Positions 45,730 to 55,157 of a stretch of DNA of 64,000 nucleotides are shown here, piece by piece (the stretch's first letter is position 1; every line of letters begins with the position of its first letter). Made by a program: the position numbers and the translations under genes. The notes below the pieces were generated by a model. It did not search any database, had not been told where the DNA came from, and worked only from the letters and a program-made list of their open reading frames with translations. The DNA lies in assembly GCF_010747475.1 (NCBI RefSeq), contig NZ_VSLZ01000001.1, positions 744,001 to 808,000 of the forward strand, written 5' to 3'. The stretch is from Halorussus sp. MSC15.2. Its GTDB lineage: Archaea > Halobacteriota > Halobacteria > Halobacteriales > Haladaptataceae.

Positions 45730-47348
45730 GCTACGAGACCACCGATTTAGTCGCCGACGAGTCCTCGCTCGCCGAGCGAGTCGCGTCCGGCGTCGTCGGT
45801 CTCGACGTACTGTCGGTCGTCCTCGGCTTCGCGGCCATCTTCCAGTGGACCGAGGTCGAGAGCGAGTTCTTCGGCGTGACCCTGTTCAACCTCTACGGGG
45901 CGAGTCTCGTCTTAGCCGGCGTCGGCGTCGTGGCGCTCGGATTCGCGTCCCGGTTCGGGTACGTGGAGACGACGCCCAACCGGAGCGCCGGACTGCTCAC
46001 CGGGGGTCTGTTCGGTCTCGTCGGCGTGGTCGCCGGCGGACTCGTTGCCTCCCAGACGCTCGGTCTGGGTCTCGTCGGGTGGCTCCCCGCGGCGATACTG
46101 GTCGGCGTCGGCGTGGCCGCGGTGACTGTCCTCCCGCGCGAGGACGTCGGGTCCACGCTCCCGGCGGGCGCGCTCTCGGCCCTCGTGGGTGCGCTGTTCC
46201 TGACCGACGTGTTGACGACCGAGTGGGAGTGGGCACCCGAGGGCTTCTCGGCTACCTTCACCGGTCCCGTTGTCGGTCCGGTGTTGACAATCTTCGCGGG
46301 ACTCGTCTGCGCGTGGGCGGCCGCGAAGGCCCACGAGGGCTTCGGCACTCGGGGGCGACAGGCCGGGGCGTACCTGCTCGTCGGCCTGAACGCCTTCGGT
46401 ATGCTCGGCGTGCTACTACTGCTCGTCCTGTTCGTCGCCGGGAAGGGCTGGTCGCGGATGGTCGAGGGCATCAAACTCGGCCTGTTCAGCGAACCGGCCT
46501 TCTGGTTCCACGTGCCCGGGTTCGACCAGTACCTCATCTTCGAGATACCCGGCGTCTGGTTCTACTGGCCGTTCACGATGAACGGCTACTCGCTGTCTCA
46601 GGACGTGATGAACGGGGTCCTGCCCTCCATCGTCGGGACGGTCTGGCTGGTCGTCGGCGCGGTGCTGTTCGCGGTCCCGCTGGGCGTCGGCGCGGCGGTG
46701 TTCCTCACCGAGTACGCCGAGCAGGGCGGGTTCACGCGTGCGGTCGAGATAGCGACCAACGGGCTGTGGAGCACGCCGAGCATCGTCTACGGCCTGTTCG
46801 GCTTCGCGTTCCTCGTCCCGCGACTGGGCAACAGCTTCTCGCTGCTGGCGGGCCAGTTGGTGCTGGGCTTCATGCTCCTCCCGCTGGTGCTCATCACCAG
46901 TCGCGAGGCCATCATGACGGTGCCCGACGAGTACCGCGACGCCAGCGCCGCGCTGGGCGTCAGCCAGTGGGAGACCATCAAGAGCGTCGTCATCCCGGCC
47001 GCGATGCCCGGCGTCATCACGGGGGTCATCCTCGGCGTCGGCCGCATCGCGGGCGAGACCGCCCCGATTCTGCTGGTAGCGACCGGGTCGCCCCAAGTCA
47101 CCAGCGGCCCGCAGGTGCTGACGAGCTTCCGGTTCATCTCGAGTCCGCCGTTCGTGGCGAACCCGGCGCTGTTGGACAGCATCACCGCCCTCCCCTACAA
47201 ACTCTACGCGACCATCACGGCGGGCGTCGTGAGTTCCGACCCCGCGTTCGGATGGGCGACGGCGCTGGTGCTACTCATCGTCGTGCTGTCGTTCTACGCT
47301 ATCGGCATCGTCTCTCGAATCTACTTCCGGAGGAAACTCGAACAATGA
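45726..47348 (+). CDS. pstA: Phosphate ABC transporter permease, long form
   Basis: This protein of 540 residues starts at ATG 45726, longer than the usual PstA of about 290. The first 230 residues carry several extra membrane helices ([30 protein letters not shown] and others). The PstA core is C-terminal: [46 protein letters not shown] and [48 protein letters not shown]. The extra N-terminal domain is common in haloarchaeal versions. It overlaps pstC and pstB by four bases each. Confidence 0.93.
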   Translation: MSYETTDLVADESSLAERVASGVVGLDVLSVVLGFAAIFQWTEVESEFFGVTLFNLYGASLVLAGVGVVALGFASRFGYVETTPNRSAGLLTGGLFGLVGVVAGGLVASQTLGLGLVGWLPAAILVGVGVAAVTVLPREDVGSTLPAGALSALVGALFLTDVLTTEWEWAPEGFSATFTGPVVGPVLTIFAGLVCAWAAAKAHEGFGTRGRQAGAYLLVGLNAFGMLGVLLLLVLFVAGKGWSRMVEGIKLGLFSEPAFWFHVPGFDQYLIFEIPGVWFYWPFTMNGYSLSQDVMNGVLPSIVGTVWLVVGAVLFAVPLGVGAAVFLTEYAEQGGFTRAVEIATNGLWSTPSIVYGLFGFAFLVPRLGNSFSLLAGQLVLGFMLLPLVLITSREAIMTVPDEYRDASAALGVSQWETIKSVVIPAAMPGVITGVILGVGRIAGETAPILLVATGSPQVTSGPQVLTSFRFISSPPFVANPALLDSITALPYKLYATITAGVVSSDPAFGWATALVLLIVVLSFYAIGIVSRIYFRRKLEQ

Positions 47349-48265
47349 GTAACGCAGAATTCAAGCAGAGCGAACCGAGCGCGGACGAACAGACAGAGAG
47401 CCAGACGACGACCGTCAGCGGGGAGAGCCAAGAGCAACTCGAAGACGAGTGGATAGAGTACGAGTTCGACGGCGCGCCCAAGATTTCGGTCGAGGACCTC
47501 GACGTGTTCTACGGCGACGACCACGCCATCCACTCGGTGTCGATGGACATCCCCGAGAACAGCGTCACGGCGCTCATCGGGCCGTCTGGCTGTGGGAAAT
47601 CGACGTTCCTGCGGTGTCTGAACCGGATGAACGACCGCATCAACTCGGCGCGAGTCGAGGGGTCGGTCGAAATCGACGGCGAGGAGATTTATCAAGACGG
47701 GGTGAACCTCGTGGAACTCCGCAAGCGCGTCGGCATGGTGTTCCAAGCGCCCAACCCCTTCCCGAAGTCGATTCGGGACAACATCGCCTACGGCCCGCGC
47801 AAGCACGGCGACATCAACGACGGACTGCTCGACAGACTCCTCGGCCGGGCCGACGACGAGAAGGAAGACGAACTGGTCGAGCGCTCGCTGCGGCAGGCGG
47901 CGCTCTGGGACGAGGTCAGCGACCGACTCGACGACAACGCACTGGGTCTCTCCGGCGGTCAACAACAGCGCCTCTGCATCGGTCGGTGTCTGGCGGTGGA
48001 CCCCGAGGTCATCCTGATGGACGAACCCGCCTCCGCCTTGGACCCCATCGCCACCGCCAAAATCGAGGACCTCATCGAGGAACTCTCGGAGGACTACACC
48101 GTGGTCGTCGTCACGCACAACATGCAACAGGCCGCCCGCATCTCCGACCAGACCGCCGTCTTCCTCACCGGCGGTGACCTCGTGGAGTACGGCGAGACCG
48201 ACCAGATATTCGAGAACCCCAACAGCCAGCGCGTCGAGGACTACATCACCGGGAAGTTCGGATAG
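47345..48265 (+). CDS. pstB: Phosphate ABC transporter ATP-binding protein
   Basis: This protein of 306 residues starts at ATG 47345. An acidic N-terminal extension of about 45 residues precedes the core: Walker [10 protein letters not shown] (about residue 79), [38 protein letters not shown], signature [16 protein letters not shown], Walker [16 protein letters not shown] and [21 protein letters not shown], a PstB hallmark. It powers uptake of phosphate and is last of the four overlapping pst genes. A 185-base gap separates it from phoU. Confidence 0.95.
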   Translation: MSNAEFKQSEPSADEQTESQTTTVSGESQEQLEDEWIEYEFDGAPKISVEDLDVFYGDDHAIHSVSMDIPENSVTALIGPSGCGKSTFLRCLNRMNDRINSARVEGSVEIDGEEIYQDGVNLVELRKRVGMVFQAPNPFPKSIRDNIAYGPRKHGDINDGLLDRLLGRADDEKEDELVERSLRQAALWDEVSDRLDDNALGLSGGQQQRLCIGRCLAVDPEVILMDEPASALDPIATAKIEDLIEELSEDYTVVVVTHNMQQAARISDQTAVFLTGGDLVEYGETDQIFENPNSQRVEDYITGKFG

Positions 48266-48450
48266 AGCGCTTCGACCGTCTCCGGCGAACGCGAACTCCC
48301 CTCCGGCGAGTTCGTATTCGGGGAGACCAGAGACCGGACAGCAATCCGTGTGCCGGGTCGCCGTTCTCCGCTCCGGACGCGCCTCGCACCACCGGCCCGT
48401 CAGGTCGTGCGGTCGAAAACTACAACACCCGGACCCGCCCATTCGTAACT

Positions 48451-49127
48451 ATGCCCCGAGAGGACTACCAACAGAAACTCACCGACCTCCGCGAGAACGT
48501 CCTCTACATGAGCGAGGTGTGATGGAGCGACTTCGCATGGGACTCGACGCCCTCGAACAGAAGGACACCGACCTCGCGTGGGAGGTCATCGACGGCGACG
48601 AGGAGGTCAACCAACTCTACCTCGACCTCGAACAGGAGTGCATCGACCTGCTCGCGCTTCAGCAACCGGTCGCGGGCGACCTGCGATTCATCGCGGCGTC
48701 GTTCAAGATAATCACCGACCTCGAACGCATCGGCGACCTCGCGACCAATCTCGGCGAGTACACCCTCGAAGCGAACCACGACGTGTTCCCCGAGGTCGAC
48801 ATTCAGGAACTCGGCACGTTCACCCTCGACATGATAGAGGACTCGATGGTGGCCTACGCCGACGAGGACGCCGACGGCTGTTACGCCATCGCCGAACGCG
48901 ACGACGAACTCGACAGTCGGTGCGAACGCGCCAGCGAAATCGTGGTCCGTGACCTCATCGAGACCGAACTGGAGGACAACACGGAGGAGGAGGTCGAGCA
49001 ACTGCTGGAGGACGTCTCCCGCCTGCTGCTGACGGTCCGAGACGTCGAACGCATCGGCGACCACGCGGTCAACATCGCCGCACGGACCCTCTACATGGTC
49101 GAGAACGACGACGAACTCATCTACTGA
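48451..49127 (+). pseudogene. phoU: PhoU phosphate signalling protein; one frameshift
   Basis: From ATG 48451, MPREDYQQKLTDLRENVLYMSEV ends at a stop (48520-48522). The other frame continues with MERLRMGLDALEQKDTDLAWEVIDGDEEVNQ, the rest of a normal PhoU: EQECIDLLALQQPVAGDLRFIAASFKIITDLERIGDLATNLGEYT, and DVERIGDHAVNIAART. One missing G (GAGGTGTGATG read as GAGGTGGTGATG) gives EVVMERL and a 225-residue protein, the family size. PhoU links the Pst transporter to signalling. It lies downstream of pstSCAB, so an intact phoU is expected and a sequence error is likely. Confidence 0.9.
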
Positions 49128-49133
49128 AACTTT

Positions 49134-49275
49134 TGCTGCGGTCGAGCGCGCCGTAGGCGCGCTCTCACTGGCAAAACTTTCATGAAAAACACGGCGGTCG
49201 TCCCGCCACTCGCTTCGCTCGTTCTGGTCCTCCCTTGGTCCGCTCGCTCACTGCGTTCGCTCGCGGTGGCTGCAG
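49134..49275 (+). repeat. Haloarchaeal intergenic hairpin element after phoU
   Basis: GAGCGCGCC gta GGCGCGCTC (49144-49164) is a perfect 9-base stem, framed by ttttgc and gcaaaa. Further on are cgcttcgctcg-type words (49209-49219) that are widespread in halophile intergenic DNA. The hairpin just past the stop codon may act as a terminator or RNA stabiliser for the pst-phoU transcript, or be a dispersed repeat. No gene is seen in the 245-base gap. Confidence 0.5.
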
Positions 49276-49373
49276 GTATCACCCCTCGGGCGGAATCGAA
49301 AGACCGACTACGGTACCGTACCGACCGTTGACAATCAGTTTCCGACGCGGCCCCCTCACCGATAGCTTGCTCC

Positions 49374-50756
49374 ATGACCGTGACACAAATCAAGGACCCG
49401 GTTCACGGGTACGTCGAACTCGAACAGTCGCTGCTCGATTACGTCGTGGACACCCGCCCGTTCCAGCGCCTGCGGTACGTGCGGCAACTCTCTGCGACGA
49501 ACCTCGTCTACCCCGGTGCCAACCACACCCGGTTCGAACACAGTCTCGGGGTCTACCACCTCGGGCGCACCGTCTTCGAGAACTTGCGCACCCAGTCGTA
49601 CTTCACGCACGACACCCCGGAGTCGGCGCTCGACGAGATTCAGCGGACGCTCGAATGCGCCTGTCTGCTCCACGACGTCGGCCACCCGCCGTTCTCGCAC
49701 CTCGGCGAGCGGTACATCGACACCGGGGACCTCCGAACGCGCCTCGCCGACCGCGGTCTCGTCGCGGCCTTCGAGGAGGCCGGCATCGAGGACCCGCTCG
49801 GGTCGGTCAACGCGCACGAACTGCTGGGCTGTCTCATCGTCCTCCGGGAGTACGCCGACGCGCTCCGGGACCTCGGCGTCGACCCCTACGAGGTGTGCGC
49901 GTACATTCTCGGGTACAGCCTCCGCTTCGAGCGCGGCGGCCGCTGGCAGTACGGCGTCGGCGCGCAGATTCTCCACTCGCCCATCGACGTGGACCGACTC
50001 GACTACATCACTCGGGACAACCAGATGACCGGGGCGGACGTGCTGAGTTTCGACACCGACCGGATGGTCGGCGCGTACACCGCCCACCCCGACGAGGGAC
50101 TCGCGCTCTCGGACAAGGCGCTCAGCACCGTCGGCAACTACCTCGAAGGTCGCATCGCGCTCTACATGTGGGTGACCCAGCACCACAAGTCAGTCTACGC
50201 GAACGTCCTGCTCCGCGCGCTCCTCGACGAACTCGCCGACATCGCCGACGACCCGCCGGTCACCGCCGACGGCGTGCTGGAGGAAGGCATCGACGACAAC
50301 ACGCTGATGGAGCGACTCCGGGTCGAGGCCCGCGACCGACCGGACTCCACGCTGGCGACGCTCTACGACCGCTTCAGGTCGCGACGGTTCCCCGAGTCCT
50401 GCTGGAAACACCGCATCGCCTACGCCGACCGAGTGGACGCCGACCTCGACGCGTTCGGCGAGTGGTTGCTCGACCACGACGACCGACTGGAACGCGCGCT
50501 CGCCGACGACCTCGACGTGCCGCTCCACGAGGTCTGGATAGAGCAGTCGTACGTCCCCGAGTACGAACCCGCCCAACTCGGGGACATCCCCATCGCGTAC
50601 GGGGGGACGACCCGTTCGGTCGGCGAGTGGGGACTCTACGGCGACCGGGCGTTCGACAGTCCGATTCCGTTCGTCTTCGTCCCCCACGGCACCGAGAAGC
50701 GCGCGACGGGGCTCCTCGTCGAACTGTTCCACGCCGAGCGCGGCGCTCACGACTGA
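49374..50756 (+). CDS. HD-domain phosphohydrolase (SAMHD1/dNTPase-like)
   Basis: This protein of 460 residues starts at ATG 49374. TQIKDPVHGYVELEQSLLDYVVDTRPFQRLRYVRQLSATNLVYPGANHTRFEHSLGV is the family N-terminus. The metal site HD is at residues 100-101 in CLLHDVGHPPFSHLGERY, with a later Asp in SPIDVDRLDYITRD. The C-terminal half (FVFVPHGTEKRATGLLVEL) is variable. Relatives hydrolyse dNTPs to nucleosides and triphosphate, or other phosphate esters. The role could be dNTP balance or phage defence; context does not decide. Confidence 0.88.
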   Translation: MTVTQIKDPVHGYVELEQSLLDYVVDTRPFQRLRYVRQLSATNLVYPGANHTRFEHSLGVYHLGRTVFENLRTQSYFTHDTPESALDEIQRTLECACLLHDVGHPPFSHLGERYIDTGDLRTRLADRGLVAAFEEAGIEDPLGSVNAHELLGCLIVLREYADALRDLGVDPYEVCAYILGYSLRFERGGRWQYGVGAQILHSPIDVDRLDYITRDNQMTGADVLSFDTDRMVGAYTAHPDEGLALSDKALSTVGNYLEGRIALYMWVTQHHKSVYANVLLRALLDELADIADDPPVTADGVLEEGIDDNTLMERLRVEARDRPDSTLATLYDRFRSRRFPESCWKHRIAYADRVDADLDAFGEWLLDHDDRLERALADDLDVPLHEVWIEQSYVPEYEPAQLGDIPIAYGGTTRSVGEWGLYGDRAFDSPIPFVFVPHGTEKRATGLLVELFHAERGAHD

Positions 50757-50792
50757 GGGTCTCGGGTTTGACTCTCTCGGGGAAACGTCCCG

Positions 50793-51542
50793 TTACCACG
50801 GAGACGGCGTCTCGGCGTTCGTTCCGAGCATCAACTTGGTGTACCACGCCGAGAGGCGCGCGAGTCCGTTGAGCAGGTGGAGCGAGGCGACCCCGAGCAG
50901 GACGCCGAGACCCGCCACGCCGAGTGCGGCCGGGAGCGTCGTGACCTGCCACGCGTCGATGCTGACGACCGTCTCGACGCCGACGAGCAGGTTCCGCCAG
51001 ACCACGTACAGCGAGGGGTGGAACTGAATCGGCGCGTCGGTCACGATACCGACGTAGACGCCCGGTTGGTCGTAGACGAGGGGAACCGCGAGCATGCTCA
51101 CCGCGGTCACGAGCAGAACCATGACCGAGACGAAGGCGGCGACACCGATGACCAGTTTCGACCCGAGGTAGACGATGGCCTTCCACGTCCCGAGGTCGGT
51201 CACGAGGCGCTTACAGCGTTCGGTTATCGACCCCGAGTCGGTCACGACCCACCCCGGCGACTCCACTTCGATGCCGAGGAGGAGCGTCGCAATCTTCCGT
51301 TCGACTCCGGCGAGACCGGTCGAGACGGCCAACACCGCCAGCAGAATCGGAGTCCCGACGACGGTAATGGCGAGACCGACGCCGATTGGGAGACCGACCG
51401 AGAGGAAGGTGAAGTAGGCCAGACCGAGCGGAAACGCCAACACCAGATAGAGCAGATTCCGGTAGGTCTGGAGTCGGAAGGGGACGCCGAAGACGGTCCC
51501 CAGCGCCCCGGTCAGACTCGTCGCGCGGTGGTCGGTCGTCAT
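50793..51542 (-). CDS. Sensor-domain membrane protein (paralogue of the gene at 53614)
   Basis: This protein of 249 residues starts at ATG 51542. PFRLQTYRNLLYLVLAFPLGLAYFTFLSVGLPIGVGLAITVVGTPILLA, then LSTKxG-free helices and LVTDLGTWKAIVYLGSKLVIGVAAF match the putative-sensor domain (Pfam 'Sensor', often fused to histidine kinases). Here it stands alone with four or so membrane helices and no kinase. A second copy lies at 53614-54312 with closely similar opening (AQTYRNLIYLALAFPLGLAYF). It may sense a membrane or redox state, with an unknown partner. Confidence 0.8.
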   Translation of the reverse strand: MTTDHRATSLTGALGTVFGVPFRLQTYRNLLYLVLAFPLGLAYFTFLSVGLPIGVGLAITVVGTPILLAVLAVSTGLAGVERKIATLLLGIEVESPGWVVTDSGSITERCKRLVTDLGTWKAIVYLGSKLVIGVAAFVSVMVLLVTAVSMLAVPLVYDQPGVYVGIVTDAPIQFHPSLYVVWRNLLVGVETVVSIDAWQVTTLPAALGVAGLGVLLGVASLHLLNGLARLSAWYTKLMLGTNAETPSPW

Positions 51543-51752
51543 CCGAGTACGGCGAACTTCTTGGCCAGTCACAATAAATTTTCGGACACTCGCTCGACGC
51601 GCGAGCGTCCGCAGTGCTTTACACGAGGGGGTACGAACCGGACGGTGGACGGCGATGGGACGTTGGTTCGACTCACTCGACGCTCGCCCGCAGTCGGTCT
51701 CCCCGCCCCGAGCGCGTCGTGGACGCCCCGGAGACGACGGGAGGTCGTCGCG

Positions 51753-52094
51753 GTGAGCGACGCCGACGCCAGTGCGATGTTCGACCTGCTCGACGACGAG
51801 TACGCGCGCACCATCCTCGTCTCGACCTACCGGGAGCCGATGTCGGCCGACGCGCTCGCCGAAGCGTGCGACGCGTCGCCCTCGACCATCTATCGGCGGG
51901 TCGAGCGCCTCCAAGAGCAGCGACTGGTCGAGGCCGAACAGCGCCTCGACCCGGACGGTCACCACTACGAAGTGTACTCGGCCTGCCTCCAGCGCGTCAC
52001 CGTCGAGTTGACCGAGGACGGTATCGAACTCGACGTGGACCGCGAGGAGGACCCGGCCGACCGATTCACCAGACTCTACGAGGGGTTCAAATGA
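51753..52094 (+). CDS. Helix-turn-helix regulator
   Basis: From GTG 51753 this is 113 residues. DADASAMFDLLDDEYARTILVSTYREPMSADALAEACDASPSTIYRRVERLQEQRLVEAEQ is an ArsR-type winged helix. A longer reading from GTG 51645 is possible. Its stop overlaps the next gene by ATGA. The cassette HTH plus two small membrane genes is a repeated arrangement in haloarchaea, as far as I recall. The target is unknown, perhaps its own cassette. Confidence 0.75.
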   Translation: MSDADASAMFDLLDDEYARTILVSTYREPMSADALAEACDASPSTIYRRVERLQEQRLVEAEQRLDPDGHHYEVYSACLQRVTVELTEDGIELDVDREEDPADRFTRLYEGFK

Positions 52095-52408
52095 CGGGTG
52101 ACGTCGCACTCCAGACGACGGTCGGCGGCTCTCGGACGGTCGCACTGCTCGCGCTCGCGGGACTGCTGGTCGCGGCGGTCCTGTCGCTCGCGGTAGTGTA
52201 CCGACTGGTCGAGGGCTACCGCCGGAACGGCACCCGACCGATGCTGGCGCTCGGCGTCGGACTCGCGTTACTCGTCACCGGTCCCATCTTCCTGCGTCTC
52301 GCGTTCGCCAACGTCGTAGACGTCTCGCCCGCGACGCGGTCGGTCACAACGACTGCGTCCGAACTGCTCGGCCTCGCGGCCATCCTGTACGCGATATATG
52401 ACCCCTGA
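52091..52408 (+). CDS. Small membrane protein (DUF7521-like), first of a pair
   Basis: This protein of 105 residues starts at ATG 52091, overlapping the HTH stop. Three helices: VALLALAGLLVAAVLSLAVVYRLVEGYRR, MLALGVGLALLVTGPIFLRLAF and SELLGLAAILYAIY. It overlaps the next gene by 11 bases. It resembles that gene's product in pattern (a helix, a short basic YRR loop, two further helices), so the two are probably related. The family is, from memory, DUF7521; the function is unknown. Confidence 0.7.
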   Translation: MTGDVALQTTVGGSRTVALLALAGLLVAAVLSLAVVYRLVEGYRRNGTRPMLALGVGLALLVTGPIFLRLAFANVVDVSPATRSVTTTASELLGLAAILYAIYDP

Positions 52409-52676
52409 CATCACCACGCTGGCGGCGTCGCTCCCCGCTGCGCTCGGCCTGTTCGTCTCCTATCAGGCGTACCGCGGCTACCGCCGCCACGGCAGCGCGA
52501 CCATGGGACTACTCGCGGTCGGCATCGTGTGCTTCACCGCGATTCCGTTCGCCCTGCAGGCGCTCCTCGCGCCCGCGCTGGCGTGGTCGGACGCGCTGGC
52601 GATTCTGGCAATCGTCGTCTCGTACAACGTCGGGCTGGTGGCGATTCTCTGGTCGCTCCGCGGAGACGGTCGCTAG
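52398..52676 (+). CDS. Small membrane protein (DUF7521-like), second of a pair
   Basis: This protein of 92 residues starts at ATG 52398, overlapping the previous gene by 11 bases. Helices: LAASLPAALGLFVSYQAYRGYRRHG, MGLLAVGIVCFTAIPFALQALL and LAILAIVVSYNVGLVAILWSL. It shares the helix plus YRR pattern with the previous product. The two may form a membrane heterodimer under control of the HTH protein. Its stop overlaps the convergent gene that ends at 52673. Confidence 0.7.
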   Translation: MTPDITTLAASLPAALGLFVSYQAYRGYRRHGSATMGLLAVGIVCFTAIPFALQALLAPALAWSDALAILAIVVSYNVGLVAILWSLRGDGR

Positions 52677-53443
52677 AACGGCGTTCGAATCCCGACGCCG
52701 TTCGAGAGCGACCAGTCGAGGCGTCGTTTGTCGCCGTCGGCGAACGAGAGTTCACAGCTTCCGACGAGCGGAACCTCCCCGCGGTGAAACCCCTCCCACC
52801 GCGACCGATAGACCGTCTCGCCGTCGAGTCCCGTCTCGTAGGAGTTTCCCGGGACCGTCACCCTCGCATCCGCGGCCTCGACCCGACCATCCTCCGTAGA
52901 GCGCACGCGGTTCGCCGACAGTTGGCCGTCGCGCTCGGCTTCCACCTCGTGTTCGAGCCACGTGAACCCCGGTCGTTCCCGGTAGATACCCCACGGGTCC
53001 ACTTCGTACAGCCTCCCGAGGAGACGGCCGGCGCTCCAGAGTCGGAGTCGGTAGCGGGCGTCGCCGCTAGCCTCACCGCCGTCCGAACCGTCGTCGAGTC
53101 GGTGGACGAGGACCGCTGCGTCCTGCACCGCGAACCGCTCGTCGGGTACCACGTCTGCTTGCCGTGCGTAGGCACCGACGAACTCGCCGGTGAGGGACGT
53201 AGGTTTCCGCCACGGGAGCGCGGCGTCGCCGTACTGCTCACGCGTTCGGTCGGCGTAAGCGGCGAACTCGCCGGGCGGAACGAACTCGTCGGAGTCCGGC
53301 GATTCGAGGTCGAGCGCACCGCCGAAGTCACCGCCGAGTTTCGTGCGGACGAATCCGACGTCGAGGTGGGCGGCACCGCCGAGGAGCGTTCCGACTGCGG
53401 CGACCCCGCCGACTCGACGGAGGAACCTACGTCTGGAGGACAT
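52673..53443 (-). CDS. Tat-exported protein of unknown function
   Basis: This protein of 256 residues starts at ATG 53443. SSRRRFLRRVGGVAAVGTLLGGAAH is a clear Tat signal. The mature part (DFGGALDLESPDSDEFVPPGEFAAYADRTREQYGDAALPW and onward) has no domain I recognise. It is rich in Arg, Asp and Tyr and looks globular. It lies between the two sensor-domain paralogues, and its stop overlaps the convergent DUF7521-like gene. Confidence 0.7.
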   Translation of the reverse strand: MSSRRRFLRRVGGVAAVGTLLGGAAHLDVGFVRTKLGGDFGGALDLESPDSDEFVPPGEFAAYADRTREQYGDAALPWRKPTSLTGEFVGAYARQADVVPDERFAVQDAAVLVHRLDDGSDGGEASGDARYRLRLWSAGRLLGRLYEVDPWGIYRERPGFTWLEHEVEAERDGQLSANRVRSTEDGRVEAADARVTVPGNSYETGLDGETVYRSRWEGFHRGEVPLVGSCELSFADGDKRRLDWSLSNGVGIRTPF

Positions 53444-53613
53444 CGTCCCGAACGGGGGCGCGACGAAGCATATACCTTCCGCACCGGTGACACCTCTGGC
53501 GGGGCGGAGTCCGATTCGGTCGAGACGCAGTCGTATAAAAATCCTTCCCCGAGTCGCCGCGACAGCGACTCGCCGACCCGGTTTACGGGTCCGTCCGCCG
53601 TCTCTCCGGTACG

Positions 53614-54312
53614 GTGACACACGTGACGACCACGCTCCGAGACGCCGCGACGACGCTCGTCGGCGTCCCCGTGCGCGCACAGACGTATCGAAACCTGATA
53701 TACCTCGCTCTCGCCTTTCCCCTCGGTCTCGCGTACTTCGTGGGCCTGACGGTCGGGTTCTCGCTCGGCGTCGGTCTCGCGTTCACGTGGGTCGGGATTC
53801 CGATTCTGCTGGCGACGCTGGCGGTCGCGAGCGCGCTGGCGAGGGTAGAGGCCGGACTGGCCAACTGCCTACTTGGGACGGACGTTCGAGCGCCCTCACT
53901 CGACACCTCCGGGGGCGTCCTCGCGGCGACGAAGCGTCTCGTGACCGACGCCCGGACTTGGGTGGCGGTCGGCTACCTCCTCGTCAAGTTCGGACTCGGC
54001 ATCGTCTCGTTCGCCGCGCTCGCGGCCCTCACCTCGCTGTCCGTGGGGCTGGTGACCGCGCCGCTGACCTACTCGTCGAACTACTACGTCGGTCTCCGCC
54101 TCGGGAACGCCACTGTCGGGCCGTTCGAGTCCGGACGACTCGTCGTGGACACGTTCGGCGAGGCGGTCGGGGTCGCCCTCCTCGGTCTGGTGGTCGCGCT
54201 CGCGTCGCTCCACGCGCTGAACGCGCTCGCACGTCTCTGTGGAACGATTACCGAAGAAATACTGGACAGTTCTGGAGCGGCGAGAACGACCGGAGCGACC
54301 GACGAGAACTGA
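53614..54312 (+). CDS. Sensor-domain membrane protein, second paralogue
   Basis: From GTG 53614 this is 232 residues (a GTG at 53623 is an alternative). PVRAQTYRNLIYLALAFPLGLAYFVGLTVGFSLGVGLAFTWVGIPILLATLAV and LVTDARTWVAVGYLLVKFGLGIVSFAAL match the paralogue at 50793. The stretch YYVGLRLGNATVGPFE may be a short external loop between helices. There is no kinase or other output domain. The pair of near-copies within 3.5 kb suggests local duplication. Confidence 0.8.
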   Translation: MTHVTTTLRDAATTLVGVPVRAQTYRNLIYLALAFPLGLAYFVGLTVGFSLGVGLAFTWVGIPILLATLAVASALARVEAGLANCLLGTDVRAPSLDTSGGVLAATKRLVTDARTWVAVGYLLVKFGLGIVSFAALAALTSLSVGLVTAPLTYSSNYYVGLRLGNATVGPFESGRLVVDTFGEAVGVALLGLVVALASLHALNALARLCGTITEEILDSSGAARTTGATDEN

Positions 54313-54323
54313 GCCGGACCGGG

Positions 54324-55157
54324 CTATCGCAGCGCCGAGACCCCGACGCTGCCGTTCTCCGTGACGAACCGGAGTTCGGGACCGCCGTCACCGAGCGTCC
54401 CTTGGACCAAGTGTTCGTTTCGAATCTCCGCCTCGAAGTTGGGCAGTTCGACGGTGAGGTCTCCGTTGTCGGTCGTGGCAATGAGGGTCGCGTTCATGTC
54501 GGGCGCGACCGCCGCGGTCACGTTCCCGTTCTCGCTCTCGACGGTCGTCTGGCCTCGTATCGCGGGGAATTCGACGTCGATGCTCCCGTTCTCGGTCCGC
54601 ACGTCGCCGACGCCCGAGACGTCCCGAATCGTCACGTTCCCGTTCTCGCTCTCGGCGGTGACGAACCCGTCGATGTCGTGAGCGTCGATACGCCCGTTCT
54701 CGGTGACGAGAGTCGCGTCCGACTCGACGCCGCGAACGTCCACGCTTCCGTTCTCGCTTCGGAGTTTTCCGAGACCGACCCCGGAGGGGAGTTCGACGCT
54801 GATTTCGACGGAGGGCATCCCGCCGAGCCACGACCCGTTGCCGGTCTGGTGGGGTTCGACGGTGAGTTCTCCGTTCTCGACGCCCATCTCGACGCGCACG
54901 TCGTCCAAATCGGCGAACACCGACCCCGATTTCTTGACCGTCCCGACTCGAACGCGGTCGGCGTCGGTCGTCCGGACGCGAACGTCGCCGTTCTGACCGA
55001 GCACTGTCACCGAGTCCACCGAATCGACGTCGAAGGTCCGTGCGTCTTCGAGTCGCTTGCCGACGAACGGCGTGGCACCGCTACACCCCGATAGAGTGGC
55101 GAGCGCGCCGGTCGCACTCAGTCCGAGGAGGCGACGGCGCCGAGTGTCTACTTTCAT
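54324..55157 (-). CDS. DUF4097-type beta-repeat lipoprotein
   Basis: From ATG 55157 this is 277 residues (ATG 55160 would add one Met). RRRRLLGLSATGALATLSGC is a Tat leader with lipobox. The mature part has about seven repeats of a strand-turn unit marked by (S/T)ENG or TDNG followed by a hydrophobic strand: SENGSVDV, TENGRIDA, SENGNVTI, TENGSIDV, SENGNVTA, TDNGDLTV, TENGSVGV. This is the DUF4097 beta-helix. It would stand on the outer membrane face. The function is unknown. Confidence 0.85.
   Translation of the reverse strand: MKVDTRRRRLLGLSATGALATLSGCSGATPFVGKRLEDARTFDVDSVDSVTVLGQNGDVRVRTTDADRVRVGTVKKSGSVFADLDDVRVEMGVENGELTVEPHQTGNGSWLGGMPSVEISVELPSGVGLGKLRSENGSVDVRGVESDATLVTENGRIDAHDIDGFVTAESENGNVTIRDVSGVGDVRTENGSIDVEFPAIRGQTTVESENGNVTAAVAPDMNATLIATTDNGDLTVELPNFEAEIRNEHLVQGTLGDGGPELRFVTENGSVGVSALR

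Noticed and set aside
48451-48522. A separate 23-residue peptide gene before phoU
   Set aside because: It aligns with the first residues of PhoU, and one restored base joins it to the rest, so it is the start of phoU.
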